Below, in pieces: positions 1 to 10,925 of a stretch of DNA of 64,000 bases (within the stretch, counting starts at the first letter, position 1; each line of letters opens with the position of its first letter). The stretch comes from Emydura subglobosa. Lineage: Eukaryota > Chordata > Testudines > Chelidae. Position numbers and translations under genes: made by a program. The stretch covers positions 36,708,793 to 36,772,792 of the forward strand of contig ML679966.1 in assembly GCA_007922225.1 (NCBI GenBank). Reading direction: 5' to 3'. The notes under the pieces were generated by a model that was not told where the DNA came from, searched no databases, and saw only the letters and a program-made list of their open reading frames with translations.

Positions 1-76
1 TTTATAGCCACATGAGCCAGAATCAGCTCACCCTGGGCCAGCCATGGGTCTTTTATCACAGTGTAGACATACACCG
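1..76. mobile_element. Right half of a MITE cut by the window edge (Harbinger-like terminus)
   Basis: The segment ends in CACAGTGTAGACATAC at about 58-73. The same TGTAGACA/TGTCTACA terminal signature recurs at 41.5 kb and 48.2-48.4 kb, and I know it from turtle miniature elements. The left half would lie upstream of the window. Family assignment is by recall. Confidence 0.4.
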
Positions 77-1700
77 AGTGTGCTGTGGACCTCGCCAGAT
101 GTTTTTTTTGGGGGGGGTTGGGATGGGATTTTCTTTCTAGACTTGAGTGACTGATGTCTGGTGGGTTTTTACGTTCCTCACAGCAGCCTGGAGGGTCTGT
201 CTTGTTAGTTGGCGGTGGGTTAATGATTCTGGAATAAAAAATAAACAATAAAATGTCGCAGCTTGCAGCCTGTAGGTAGTGGGGCAAACTCCTGGGGTAA
301 TGTCAAACATAGGACACATCAGGCTACTGGCATCAATTCTGTTTGGGTTTAGAGCAGTGTATGACTTAAATCTCACACAAATTGTTACCCCTTCTTCCCC
401 CTCATCTTTGTATGAAGGGAGGGTGTTTGGGATTCCAGCTCAGGTTCTGAATCCCCAGTTGAGGGTTATGCAGAGGTTAGGCTGAGGGTCACCTTCCATT
501 TCACCCCTGTTCTCACTTATGGTGTTCCCTGTGTTTGAACCAAATAGTTACCTGGCAGTTTGGCAGGAGGGGAATTCTCTCTCTCATTCTCATTTTGTCA
601 TTTGATCAGAAACATGTAATAACATTAGCTTAGTACATAAACCTAAATTTTAAGATATTGCACCAGATACTGACTCCTTGGTCTTAGCCAGCTTCTGGAG
701 GATCTTCTGGTGTAAGGGGTTTGTCAGGACATGAATGGAATACTGCTATTGTTTGGGGAACTCTGGCTGCCAGAACAGCTCTTTGGGGGGGGGGGTGTTA
801 GTACAGCCAGGCACAATTTAGAGCCTCAAGGCTGCTTTAATAACATGTGCCAGGAGCTAAATTAGCCCTTGGATAGCCGTGGGATTAGGGGTGGCAGAAA
901 GGTTGCTTCCCCAACCACCATCAGCTGCATGGCTTGTGATTTCAGTACAACATGGATTGGATACTCTGGAGTTTCATAGTCTCAAGTAGAACAAGATATT
1001 CAACTGCAATAGACATCTTATCTAAGCAAGTTCTACTTTAGAGGCCAGTCCTACAATCTCAGTGGGAAATTTTCCAAGGATGGCCTGGTTGGCTCCAAAT
1101 GTAGAATATTATTATGGCAGGATGTCCATAGCTAGTCAATTGGGATTTCTTCTGAGGCAAGGGTGGCAAGATAGTAAATGTCTAGTTGTTATTGGATTTA
1201 TACTCTATGTACACAAATAGTTGTCTACTATTTTACAAACAAAACAGAAACCACCTACATCACAGTAGACAAACTACTCATGGGCAATTAATGAATATAG
1301 TAGGGCTCTAAAAGGGTTGGAGATTGAGAGGAAATCTGAGGATGTGTGACTCTGTTGTCTTTAAACTTCTCTTCACACAGAAGTTGCAGATAGATATCAT
1401 GTCTTCATTGCATTGATTTGTGTGATCTTTTTCCTTGTGGTAAAATGTTCTATTTAGTTTATAAAAGAGAAAAGAAAAGCACTTCATTGCTTTTTTCCTA
1501 CTAGATTTTTTGTCATATCCATATGTTCCTTTCACCTTAGCCTAGCATTCTGTGTTCTACTGTTGATTTGCTGCATCTGTGTTTGTGACTTGTGCTATGT
1601 AGCCTGATTTTATAGTTATTAATTTATTGAATAGGGTAATAGGTTTACCAATTGCTCTAATTAAAGGATTATGAGGTTCCTATCCTTAATCAGGCTTCAG
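77..1700. other. Non-coding, no gene seen
   Basis: Only short open frames are present, with no domain or motif. Runs of G occur near 111-118 and at 785-795. I see no assignable repeat. Confidence 0.6.
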
Positions 1701-2560
1701 GTGAGTTATAAGGACCCCGGGTACAACACAGGAAGAATTCCAACGATAACCAATATTTGTATAATTTTATAAATTTATTAAAATAACATAAAATAATAAA
1801 CAAATGACTGATATAAAGAAAATAAAATGAATAATCAAATTGATAATAGATTAATACAATCTTAAAGGTAAAGACTTATTTGATAGATATATCTATGATA
1901 TGCTTTAAACTAGTATACTCACACCCTTCCTGGACTTGGTTGAAAGAGATGTCTAATTTCTCAAGTTGGAGTTGAGTGGAATAAGAGCTGCTTCAAAGCT
2001 AAAAGCTATAAGCTAAGACTAACATTACAACTTTAAGAATATAAAATAAAGAATGAATCTTAACACTAAATAAAACTTCAAGCAGGGATAGCTGACAGTC
2101 GACTGCCCCGATGAGCTAAATTTGATCTTTCTTATACCCCAGAATACAGATCCTCCGGCCCATACTTAGCCTTTCCACCTTCAAACTTTTGGGGTACATA
2201 TAATCTATTGGCTACTAAGTTCGTACGTATTATTGACGTATCCACATCCCTTTCCAAGTGGCCATTTATCTCACCTTTGTTATTTCTAGCTTATTGTGGG
2301 TTCTGTGGTGTTCTTGTAAAGTTTCTTGGTAATCGGGACAGCCCCTTCCCCTTTTAATGTCCCTTGACTTGTCTAGGGTAAAGGTTATGACCATATATGT
2401 CCTATTTTGTCCTACATTGATACTTATCTAAGCCAAAGGTTGACTTGACTTGTCTAGGGTAAAGGTTATGACCATATATGTCCTATCCTATTCTACATTA
2501 ATCTAAGTCAAAGGTTGAATATATATATATTAACGGTAGCTGTCATCCAGGATGTGGCCT
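1701..2560. repeat. Unclassified AT-rich block, possibly a degenerate antisense LTR
   Basis: The block opens near a CCCGGGTACAAC segment and runs through a long stretch rich in AATAAA/TTTATT. It closes with a tandem duplication and a TA run at about 2520-2530. Its changing composition suggests an inserted element. I could not find TG...CA ends with matching flanking duplications, so the LTR reading is only a guess. Confidence 0.2.
2363..2518. repeat. Imperfect tandem duplication, 81-bp period
   Basis: Two adjacent units, 2363-2443 and 2444-2518, both begin CTTGACTTGTCTAGGGTAAA and end AAAGGTTGA. The second unit is about 6 bases shorter because of a small deletion in its middle. The first 40-odd bases are identical, so the duplication looks recent or conserved. 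Confidence 0.85.
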
Positions 2561-4440
2561 GGAAGGTACCTTGCATTACAGCTGAATAAAATGTGTAATT
2601 TTATTATTGAATCACATAATCATATCAAAATATCTCTAATAATAATAATAATACAGGCAAGCAAGCAAGCAGGCTAGTTCTATAGGCTACAGCTAAAACA
2701 TATATTTCTAATTAGGAACTGCCTGAAACTTTGCTAAGCCCTGTCATATGTTTTTATTCATATACAATCCAGTCCTCTTCTGCAAAGCTATAAGTAGATA
2801 TAATTAAAAATTGCCTGCCACATACTGCGCTAATCTTGCTTTTTCAGTGGGATGGCAGAGCTATGACATCTCACAGTCGCTTACCAATTTGTAATTTAAA
2901 AACCACTTATTAGCTAACAGAGCATCAGTGTGTAATAGTACAGCTTTGTATGTTTTATTCATATGTAATTTTGTCAAGTATAATCAGTTACCAAAAAAAA
3001 AAAAAAAAGAGAAAAGTTTAAGCTTGCTTTCCTAAGTCCCACATTTTGACTGGCTAAAACCTTGTCCTTAGCTTGCAGCCTTTAAGAGAACTAATAATCA
3101 CCAAATGCTCCCAAATCCACTCTATGGACTGGTTAATCCAGCATGTTGTGTAGTGTGTGTACATGTGCTTAGATATTTTTGATGGGTTGATATTCAAATT
3201 TCTAGGGGACACATGTTGGTCGTGGTTCTCTTTTACATGTAGGCCTTTTACAGTGTTCTGAAAAGTAGATGTAATTTTCATACTGCTAAAGCCATGGAAA
3301 CAGGCCTTTGTGTAATAAAAATTAAGTCTATTTTATTTTTCTCTAAATTTGTACAAAATAGGTTAAATCTTTTCTATGTGCCCTTTTAGCAGTTTATAAA
3401 ATGAAGGAAAACAAAATGTGCAAACTTTTTTACAGAATGAAATATTCACATAATTCAAGAGGATTTAATTTTCTTCTAAAGCAACAAAGTATTTTCTATG
3501 AAACTACTCTGAAAGCTAGATTAGGACCTATGGCAAATCTAGCTACTTTAACTGATCATCTGCCTGGTAATAACTAAGAAAATGCCTATTATTGCTCAAA
3601 TTTTAACTACACTAGCATCTTAAATTTGGGGAGGTGGAGGGTGAGAGGGTTTTTATATTGTAACAAAAACTAAAACAGTTCCATAACTTCAAGTGCTTTA
3701 CAATATAGTGATGTTCATAATTTTAGTAAAGTATATCAAATAACAATTTGATGGAAAAGGGTGTTTTGCTCTAGTTAATAGAGTGTTAGAGACACATTCT
3801 AATGCCTGCAAGGGATATTTCAACTATGTCTCTATTTAATATTCTATGTACTGTGGCAGATTTCAGATGCATACAATCAATTACAATGAGTCTTTAGCAC
3901 TCTGTTTTCATATCTGAAGGACATCAAGGTTATTTTCCATTCAGTGTGGTGGTAGTTCAGATAAATACATGTCTTTAGTAGTATCAGATGATATCTGAGA
4001 TAATATGCAATGGACTACCTAGAAAAGGCACACTTGAACATTTTTTTCTGTAGATAATCTGAGGTCATCCAGGATATTTATTGCCTCATGGCATGTAAAA
4101 AGCATCCTGTTTTGGTGTCTGTTTTTTTAAAAACTGCCTATATTTTCTGTATAGCTGAAGACCTCTTCTGATGAATATATACGAATTCCATTATAAAATG
4201 AAGTTTCAGTACCTTATATGTACTCAGATTTTCCTTTTCTCTTTGTCTCCCAACTGTAGCAAATGGTTTGTTTGCTCTATGCCTATTCTGTCCATATTCA
4301 GTTCTGTCTTTAAACTAAGAACAGTTTAATTTAGGATTGATTTCGTGCCACTTGCTGTCACTATGCAAAATAAAAAAACAAAATATAAGCATTTTCCCTA
4401 GCAACATATACTAATATTAATAGGCAGTGCAATGACAGTC
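2561..4440. other. Non-coding, simple repeats only
   Basis: It contains a TAA repeat at 2637-2653, a GCAA-type tract at 2656-2674 and an A16 run at 2993-3008. No gene or assignable element is seen. Confidence 0.6.
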
Positions 4441-4445
4441 TGCAG

Positions 4446-4469
4446 CTTCAGCGTTTTTCTACGCTGAAG
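4446..4469. other. Perfect 9-bp stem-loop
   Basis: CTTCAGCGT (4446-4454) pairs with ACGCTGAAG (4461-4469) around a 6-base TTTTCT loop. It has no recognisable context and may be chance or the core of a decayed MITE. Confidence 0.5.
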
Positions 4470-4553
4470 ATGCAAAGAAAATCCTTACTGTGGTGAGTGA
4501 GAAGATAGGTTATTATGGTTCTGTAAGATTTTGATCCTCTGCTTCTTTTCCAT

Positions 4554-4623
4554 GGTGAAATCCTGGCCCCATTGAAGTCAGTTGCAAAACTCCCATTGAC
4601 TTCAATGGGCCCAGTACTTCACC
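4554..4623. mobile_element. 70-bp fold-back element (CAATGGG family)
   Basis: The left arm from GGTGAAATCCTGGCCCCATT pairs with the right arm ending in AATGGGCCCAGTACTTCACC, giving a nearly full-length hairpin. Related fold-backs sit at 22.75, 34.28 and 37.73 kb. This is a non-coding miniature element of the type common in turtles and crocodilians; the superfamily is not determined. Confidence 0.6.
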
Positions 4624-6109
4624 CTTAATAGTTTGACCGTTATTGTAAACTGCACAGCAAGAGCAATTTAAATGGAAGACCTCGCTTTGCCAGAATATAT
4701 AATGGTCTAATCTGTGCATGACAACCCATTCTTTCCCTTTTCCCTCACTATGCCTTCCCCTCCAAAAGATTAGATCTGAGATTCCAGAACAAAGGGCAGA
4801 GGAGACTGCCTATGAAAAATGTTCAATATTACTCATCTTTGTGGTGGGGATAATGCTGGCCTGGCAGGCACCAGCTAGGTGATCCATGAAATGGTATCAT
4901 TTGCAATTCTGGACACAGCTGCTGTCGCTCTGTCTGCCTGATAACAGTATATATCTCATCAGCATATAGCTTTCGGAATCATTAGAGACTGCTTTGTCAC
5001 TTATGTGCATGTCAGTATTCAGTACTTCAGTATAGCGAATTGTTTCTTCTTGAATGGAAACTCAACTTCAGGAAAAATTGTTTATGATTGGCAAGTATAG
5101 CATATTATTTGTAGCACTTTTAAAAAGAAATTCACAGCTGACTTGCTGGAATGTGAACATACATGTATTTCATAAATTCAGAGTATCTAGTCACTCTGTT
5201 CACTGCCTGATGGAATGAAAGTGGACATTACACAAAACTATGTGCGAAATCTTTTTCTCAGTTCTGCACAGTAGTACTCCACTTCAGTATTTTGCTCTCC
5301 CTCTGTGTGCAGACAATGGCGTCAATCAGTGATTTGTGGACAAGGGAGAGCAGATAGGGAATGCTGACATTTGGATTAGAGGAGAGGATTGTGCCATATT
5401 AGGAAATCCAAAATGATTGTACCAAATCTGAGAAGCTGGAGTGTTTTTTTTATACACACATTTTTAAAAAAACACCTGTAATTTTTAACTTTTTTCCTTC
5501 TTTGTTTTGACTTACACCAAAAGCTACTGTCATCATTAAAGGTGTGGGTTCTTAATGCCTTTACGAATTCTGTGTTGTGGGTTTGTTGTTAGCAGTGGAC
5601 TTCTGGGGGAGAATGTGTCTAATCTAAGAGATGAAACAGTGCTTCATTTGTGATAGAGCCATTGGTTCAAACGAGTTCCTAGTTGTTTCCTCCTCCTCCT
5701 TTCTTACTTTAGTAGTATAGCATGTTCCCTCCTACTTCACCCCATGGGCTAATAGTAAAATTTGAATAGGGCATTTTTTCCCAATTGCAGAAAATATAAT
5801 TGATGGATATTAAATCTGTTCTGGAATCGCTTTACTATTTCCAGGAGGTAATAGTTCTTGCAATGTATAAAGCTTTCAACATCCCTACCAATGAATACTC
5901 TCAGTACAAATTATTTTATAATCTTATATGCTTTCACTTCAAAGACTAAATACCTCCAGAAAATATAACAATAAAATAAATCCCAAATCATCCTTTTCTG
6001 ATTTTAGACTGTTTGGTACTCAGTTTTGATTCTGGGAGCTTGGCTGCATGAAAAAAGTGCACTGGTTTTACTTGAGGTATGATTTTTCAGATGAATTAGT
6101 TAAAAGGCT
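4624..6109. other. Non-coding, nothing recognised
   Basis: AT-rich sequence with no domain-bearing frame and no repeat I can name. Confidence 0.55.
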
Positions 6110-6297
6110 GTGTAGATGATAAATTCATGTAAACCAGGCTTATTACAGTTTAATTGATTCCTCACTGATTTAAATTAAGCCATTCTTAACACAAGTGTCC
6201 ACATACCTTTTATTACGGGTTTAAGTACATTGTTTAAAAACTGATTTAAGTTAAACTTGTGCAACTTTTCATGTAGACAAGGGTTAAGTGATTAGTT
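6110..6297. mobile_element. Probable MITE with TGTAGA termini
   Basis: The left part (GGCTGTGTAGATGATAA, about 6105-6121) and the right part (CATGTAGACAAGGGTTAA, about 6271-6288) form an imperfect inverted pair. The interior is rich in TTTAA-type motifs, typical of turtle miniature elements. No target duplication was resolved. Confidence 0.4.
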
Positions 6298-7469
6298 CAG
6301 TTATATTTCTTGTAATCTGACAATAAAAATAAATACATTAAGGCTGATTTGAAGTCCATATTCAAGATTTGCCTTTTTCTTTTTTATTGAGGTCAGTTAT
6401 TTGTTTGTTCCCATGTTATCTAAGTATGTTAAATATTGCTAAAACTTGCTCCACTGTGGCAATTGTTACAAGCAGGGATGACTTACTACTCAGCTGCAGA
6501 TTGACTAGTTTGAAATACCTCTATGGCAACACAGAGAGGAACAGCTCGCTGGCAGATAGCCAGTGATGAAAATTAAAAAAAGAAAATTGTCCAGTACTAT
6601 GTAATAAAAACATATCTATAGTAAACATAATAAAATAAACATTTTATAGGAGAGCAGAACATTTTGAGAGCCAATCCATGGTCAAATTCACCAATCCATG
6701 GTCAAAAAAATCTGGTCATCCATCCTTTGACAGATCAGTAAAAGAGAATTAATTTTTAAATTTATTATCATTGTCCTAAACAACTATTACTGTCTTCAGG
6801 CAAGTGGATGAATAGAATTTTCCAAGGCATCTTCTATGAATAGATGGTCTTTGTAATGTTCAAAAGATAAGAGGGTTGCAAAGAATGCTATACTTACTGC
6901 CAAGCCTGTACTTTATCTATATTACAAAAAATGGTAATACTTGCCAATTTATCCTGGTGTGTATAAATATTAAGTTTTTGTACAAGTTGCCCCGTTATGG
7001 TTTCAGAACTTATAGCTTGGAGAAAAGAGAGTTTGCTATGATGATATTGATCACTGAAGGTGATTAATGCTTTGTGACTCAGTACAAACAGTGAGAGCTT
7101 CCTAACTATAGTTAAGATTTATAGGTTTTTTGTTTTCTTCTTCTAAATTTTTTTAATGTAATGCATGTGTTGACTCATTTTCATGTTGTATATTTTATGT
7201 GCAGTTAATTTCCAGAGTGTGTGGGGATTTTAAAGTCATTTAATTTTAAAAATTAATAATTTCCAAAGCACTTTAATTCAGATTTTCAATTCAAAGAAAG
7301 TTCTCTCACAGAACACTGGAAAAGCCATAAACTCCTAAGTACGTTATTCAGCTCCAATCATCTCTAGCTCTCTTTTGTTCTATATTCTGTCATACATTTT
7401 GTTTAAATGTTACAGACCAGCAGATGATAGGCTGTGTTAAAGTTTTAGTTTTTAGAGTTGTAGTAAATA
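6298..7469. other. Non-coding, nothing recognised
   Basis: AT-rich sequence with only short featureless open frames. ACCAATCCATGGTCAAA-type sequence is duplicated at about 6671-6705, a minor local repeat. Confidence 0.5.
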
Positions 7470-7965
7470 TTTATATTTTGGAAACACCCAAAGGCACCAA
7501 TTGAGGTTGAGGGCCCATTGTGACGGGCGAGAAAGGAGGAAATTACAGTAGTCATGATGTGAAAATAATGGGGGCTTGGACAAGAAATTTTTGATTTTGT
7601 ATGTAGACTGGGGAAAGGCCTGATCTTAGACATCTTGTGTTAGAAGTAGTGAGTTTTAAATTTGGTTTAAAGCTGATGCCCAAATTACTGTCTTAAGTGA
7701 ACGGGAGGATAGTGGTGGCATTCACAGTGATAGATAAATGGGGTGGAGGGAAGAGAAAGTGTACGGTGGAAACTGAAGAGGTCAGTTTTGTTCATGCTGA
7801 ATTTAAGATGACTGCATCTTCACAAAGAGATGTCAGAAAAACCTGCTGGGATTCTAGATTGGATGAAGGTGGAGAATGTCTCAGTAGCAAAGTAGATTTG
7901 TGAACCACCCACTTGAAGATGGTAGTCAAAGCCATGCTTGCAAATAAAAGCATCTGTGATTTAAC
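7470..7965. repeat. Probable ancient amniote interspersed repeat, unclassified
   Basis: The GA-rich text (gaaaggaggaaattacagtag, GGGAGGATAGTGGTGGC, ATTTAAGATGACTGCATC, AGATGGTAGTCAAAGCC) resembles a long untranslated repeat that I recall from several amniote genomes. A 68-codon open frame at 7697-7903 falls inside it and has no recognisable protein content. The assignment is by memory only. Confidence 0.35.
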
Positions 7966-8049
7966 TCTCATCTCATTCAGTCTAAGAGCTAGCCTCTTTA
8001 CAGTACTAGATTAAGGCACTTGCTTACAACTACCACCTTCTCCTCCTCC

Positions 8050-8445
8050 TCCTACTGCCAATTTTGTGTGGAGCAAGGCAGGCACTTAACTCATTGCTGC
8101 AAGAAACACCTGAGGTGCCTAGTCCATCTGACTGTGGGCAGAAGGTTCCTGTTAATGGATTACTAAGAAGACTTAGGCACCTATTTGCAAGAAGGGAGCA
8201 GGGCTTAGCTCATCCCTCTCTGGTTGGCATCTCCCGTTGGCTAGCTAAGGTGACTCTACAAATGCCAGCACAGTAGGTGGAGATCGCATTTGTAGGTGTC
8301 TCTCCACATTCATTGTATAAGGAGCCTAGGCACCTAACTCTGCTTTGTTGATCGTGGTGTTATTCCTGTGGTTATCTAAGTGCCTAAAAGTTAGGCATCA
8401 TGACTCTCAGCATTGCAATGCCTAAATCCCTTTGTGAATCCCACT
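8050..8445. repeat. GGCACCTAA-rich unclassified repeat
   Basis: Variants of AGGCACCTAA and TTAGGCACCT occur many times on both strands: about 8088, 8113, 8174, 8328, 8381 and 8419. This internal palindromic repetition resembles a family I recall from turtle intergenic DNA. No ends or duplications were resolved. Confidence 0.35.
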
Positions 8446-10604
8446 CCTAATCCTGTACCCGTAAATTTTGTTTAGGAGAGTGTTTTTTAATTTTTTCATC
8501 AGTAATTTTAATGCCACAACTCTGGAAAAATTATTAATAGATTTAGATTTGATACCTTTACATACAAGCAGTTAGGTTTGGCTCCATGCCATCTCTAATA
8601 AGATTCTGAGGATTTTTATATCTAAATTAAGTGGCTAAATATACTGTTCATTTAAGGAAATATACTACTTTTTTAAGGACTGCTGGATAGATGAAGGACT
8701 CATATTTTTTTTATAGTGTAGACATACTCTCAGTTGTGTAAGCACATGAGGGGGCAGGAATTTATATTAGGTTTCCAGTTGTTTTTGGTATCTTGTATGG
8801 CATATATCATTTTATAGCAAGACCACATACCTCTTCTGCAATTGACACTTGAGTATCTAGTATGTATTACTGCAGTCCTTGAAGTATGCTACTGCAATGT
8901 GATAGTGTATCTTTTTCTATATTATTTAATGAGCCCCATAATATATTCGATACTCTGGAACTGAAGCTTATGACAGCCCCTGAAATTCTTTATTTTATAG
9001 CACCTGTTTCAAAATGTAGTATTGCACACACGCTGAAATAGCATGCAGCTGGAACTCATCACTGTTAGTTTGGGGACCAAATTCAAGATCACATGAAATT
9101 ACAAAACCAAGTCCTTTTTATTTTCAGGGGCCTGCAAAAGCAAACTCAGGTTCCATAATTTATGTTAATATGAAACACTTTTACTAACTCTTAGGAACGG
9201 TGATGAAGGGAAGTAGGGAGGAAAATGAGGACTAAAAGAAGGAAATGATGGGAGAATAAAGGGCCAAAAAGCTATTTAACCACCCATTTTGTTCAGTGTA
9301 GCTTTTTGTTTTTTTAAAATGTAATTAAAATTTCAATTCAATAATATTAAGGTGCTTCCTTTTTAAGTTGATCAGAACTATCTCTTGGGCTAAAAAACAG
9401 AGTGAAGGCCAAAGAGTTTAGTCAGTCCAGGATACAGTTGCGACTACCTTACAAACCGGAAATATCCTTCATTGATCATTTTAACAACATATGATCCCAT
9501 TGCTGTCCATGAGTGAGAATCTGTGCATCCTCCCTCCACAACATGCACCCTGATCCTAGGGAAACCCTTTTGTAGAATCCACAGGATTCCACGTTGGGTG
9601 GAGAAGGAGCAGGAGAAGATATTGCTGGGAATTCCCTTTCCCAGTGTTGACCAACTCACTGTTATCATGAACTATTCTCCTGCTAGGCCCCCCTGCTCCA
9701 CCTATACAGATTTTATGCACTCTCTATGAGTTGGTGTTTGAGGGCACCTGTAACTGGGGCAGCCAATGAAAAAACAGTTCTTGAAGGAGACTTACTCCAG
9801 TGAAGCAACAGGGGAGGACAGCTGTGCTCCTAGCATATCCTCTGACATCTGCTAGTCTGGGGACTGAATCCCTTACCACGCTTGTGAAGGGGCAAATTCA
9901 TCCTCCATCTCTCTTTTCCCCTTTCCTAATGAAAGAATTAGGAGGAAATTCTGAGTGCATGTGCTTGGGAGTTCTCTCTTCTCTAGATGGGTTATTCTGG
10001 AAAGGCATAACTGTTTGTGGCCCTGGGTTGAGGGGGCGGAGGGAAAGGGAGAATTCCTGAAGGAGCTACCACCACTGAAAAAATGAAACAAAATTCAACT
10101 TTCAGCTGAACTTCAGCTTCTACCATCTGCAGTATCTCCTACAGCCTTCAGGGAACACTGCAGCAGCAATAACTGCCTCTTTATTCTGCTGGTTCCTCTA
10201 GCCATAGCCAAGCTTGGGAGCAATAGCAGAGGACTCGGGGGACTGGTGTCTGCAGCACCTGCAGCAGTTGATGGAATCTGTAGGCTGGGCATGGCCTAGC
10301 AGTGGAGGAGAACCTTGCCCAAGGTTAGGAGATAGTGGGTAGGGGTGCTGTGGTGGAAGAAGGGATAACTGGCATCAGGAAGCCCTCCTAGGGAGTTGTA
10401 GGGGGAAGGGAATGTCCTAACCAACTGTGTAGCTGGAGGTAAGCAGAGGTCCGGAGAGCTACTGGAGCACAGGGAGATGATGTGGGGTGGGATGGGAGGG
10501 GATGGGATGGTTGGTGTGAATGGAAGAGGAGAAATGGGCATATTTAAGCTGTCAGGGACAGTGTCTGAGTTAGTTTCTAGAGTTAGAATTTGTCTCAAAC
10601 TAGA
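8446..10604. other. Non-coding; one MITE-terminus fragment
   Basis: GTGTAGACATACTCTCAG near 8717-8734 resembles a MITE right end without a visible partner. The stretch at 9440-10090 is GC-richer, with overlapping 70-90-codon frames on both strands but no protein motif. It may be an unrecognised repeat. Confidence 0.45.
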
Positions 10605-10925
10605 CGCTGTGAAATTCAGTAATATTTATTATTTATTTGTATTACTGTCATGCCCTAGTCATGAATCAGGACCAAATAGTGCTACACTTCCTACAAATAT
10701 GGAACAAAAAGACAATCCCTTCCCCAAAGAGTTTACAATTCAGGTATAAGACAAGAGACAACAGGTAGATACAGAAAGACCGGGGAATACAGGAAGAATG
10801 AGACATTATTAGCATGATGGCTGTGATCTGCACATCAATAGCCCAATGATTGTCAAGTGTTTTGTATACATTACAGTAAAGGAGGGTGTTGTTGAGGGAT
10901 TTGAAAGTGGATAATGAAGTAAGTC
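10605..10925 (-). mobile_element. L2/L3-like (CR1-superfamily) LINE or derived SINE, antisense 3' end
   Basis: The block starts with an ATTTATTATTTATTTGTATTAC tail-like segment followed by CCTAGTCATGAATCAGGACC, a shape I know as the antisense 3' end of an old amniote LINE. It continues through CCCCAAAGAGTTTACAAT. The same family seems to be present in sense near 47.0 kb. Confidence 0.5.

Noticed and set aside
1701..2560. Firm LTR call
   Set aside because: No TG...CA ends with matching flanks could be found; the best pairing, TTCAGG with TCCAGG, has a mismatch and arbitrary ends.
4446..4493. Possible small exon ending at a GTGAGTGAG donor near 4494
   Set aside because: The acceptor side lacks a pyrimidine tract and the region is better explained as a stem-loop.
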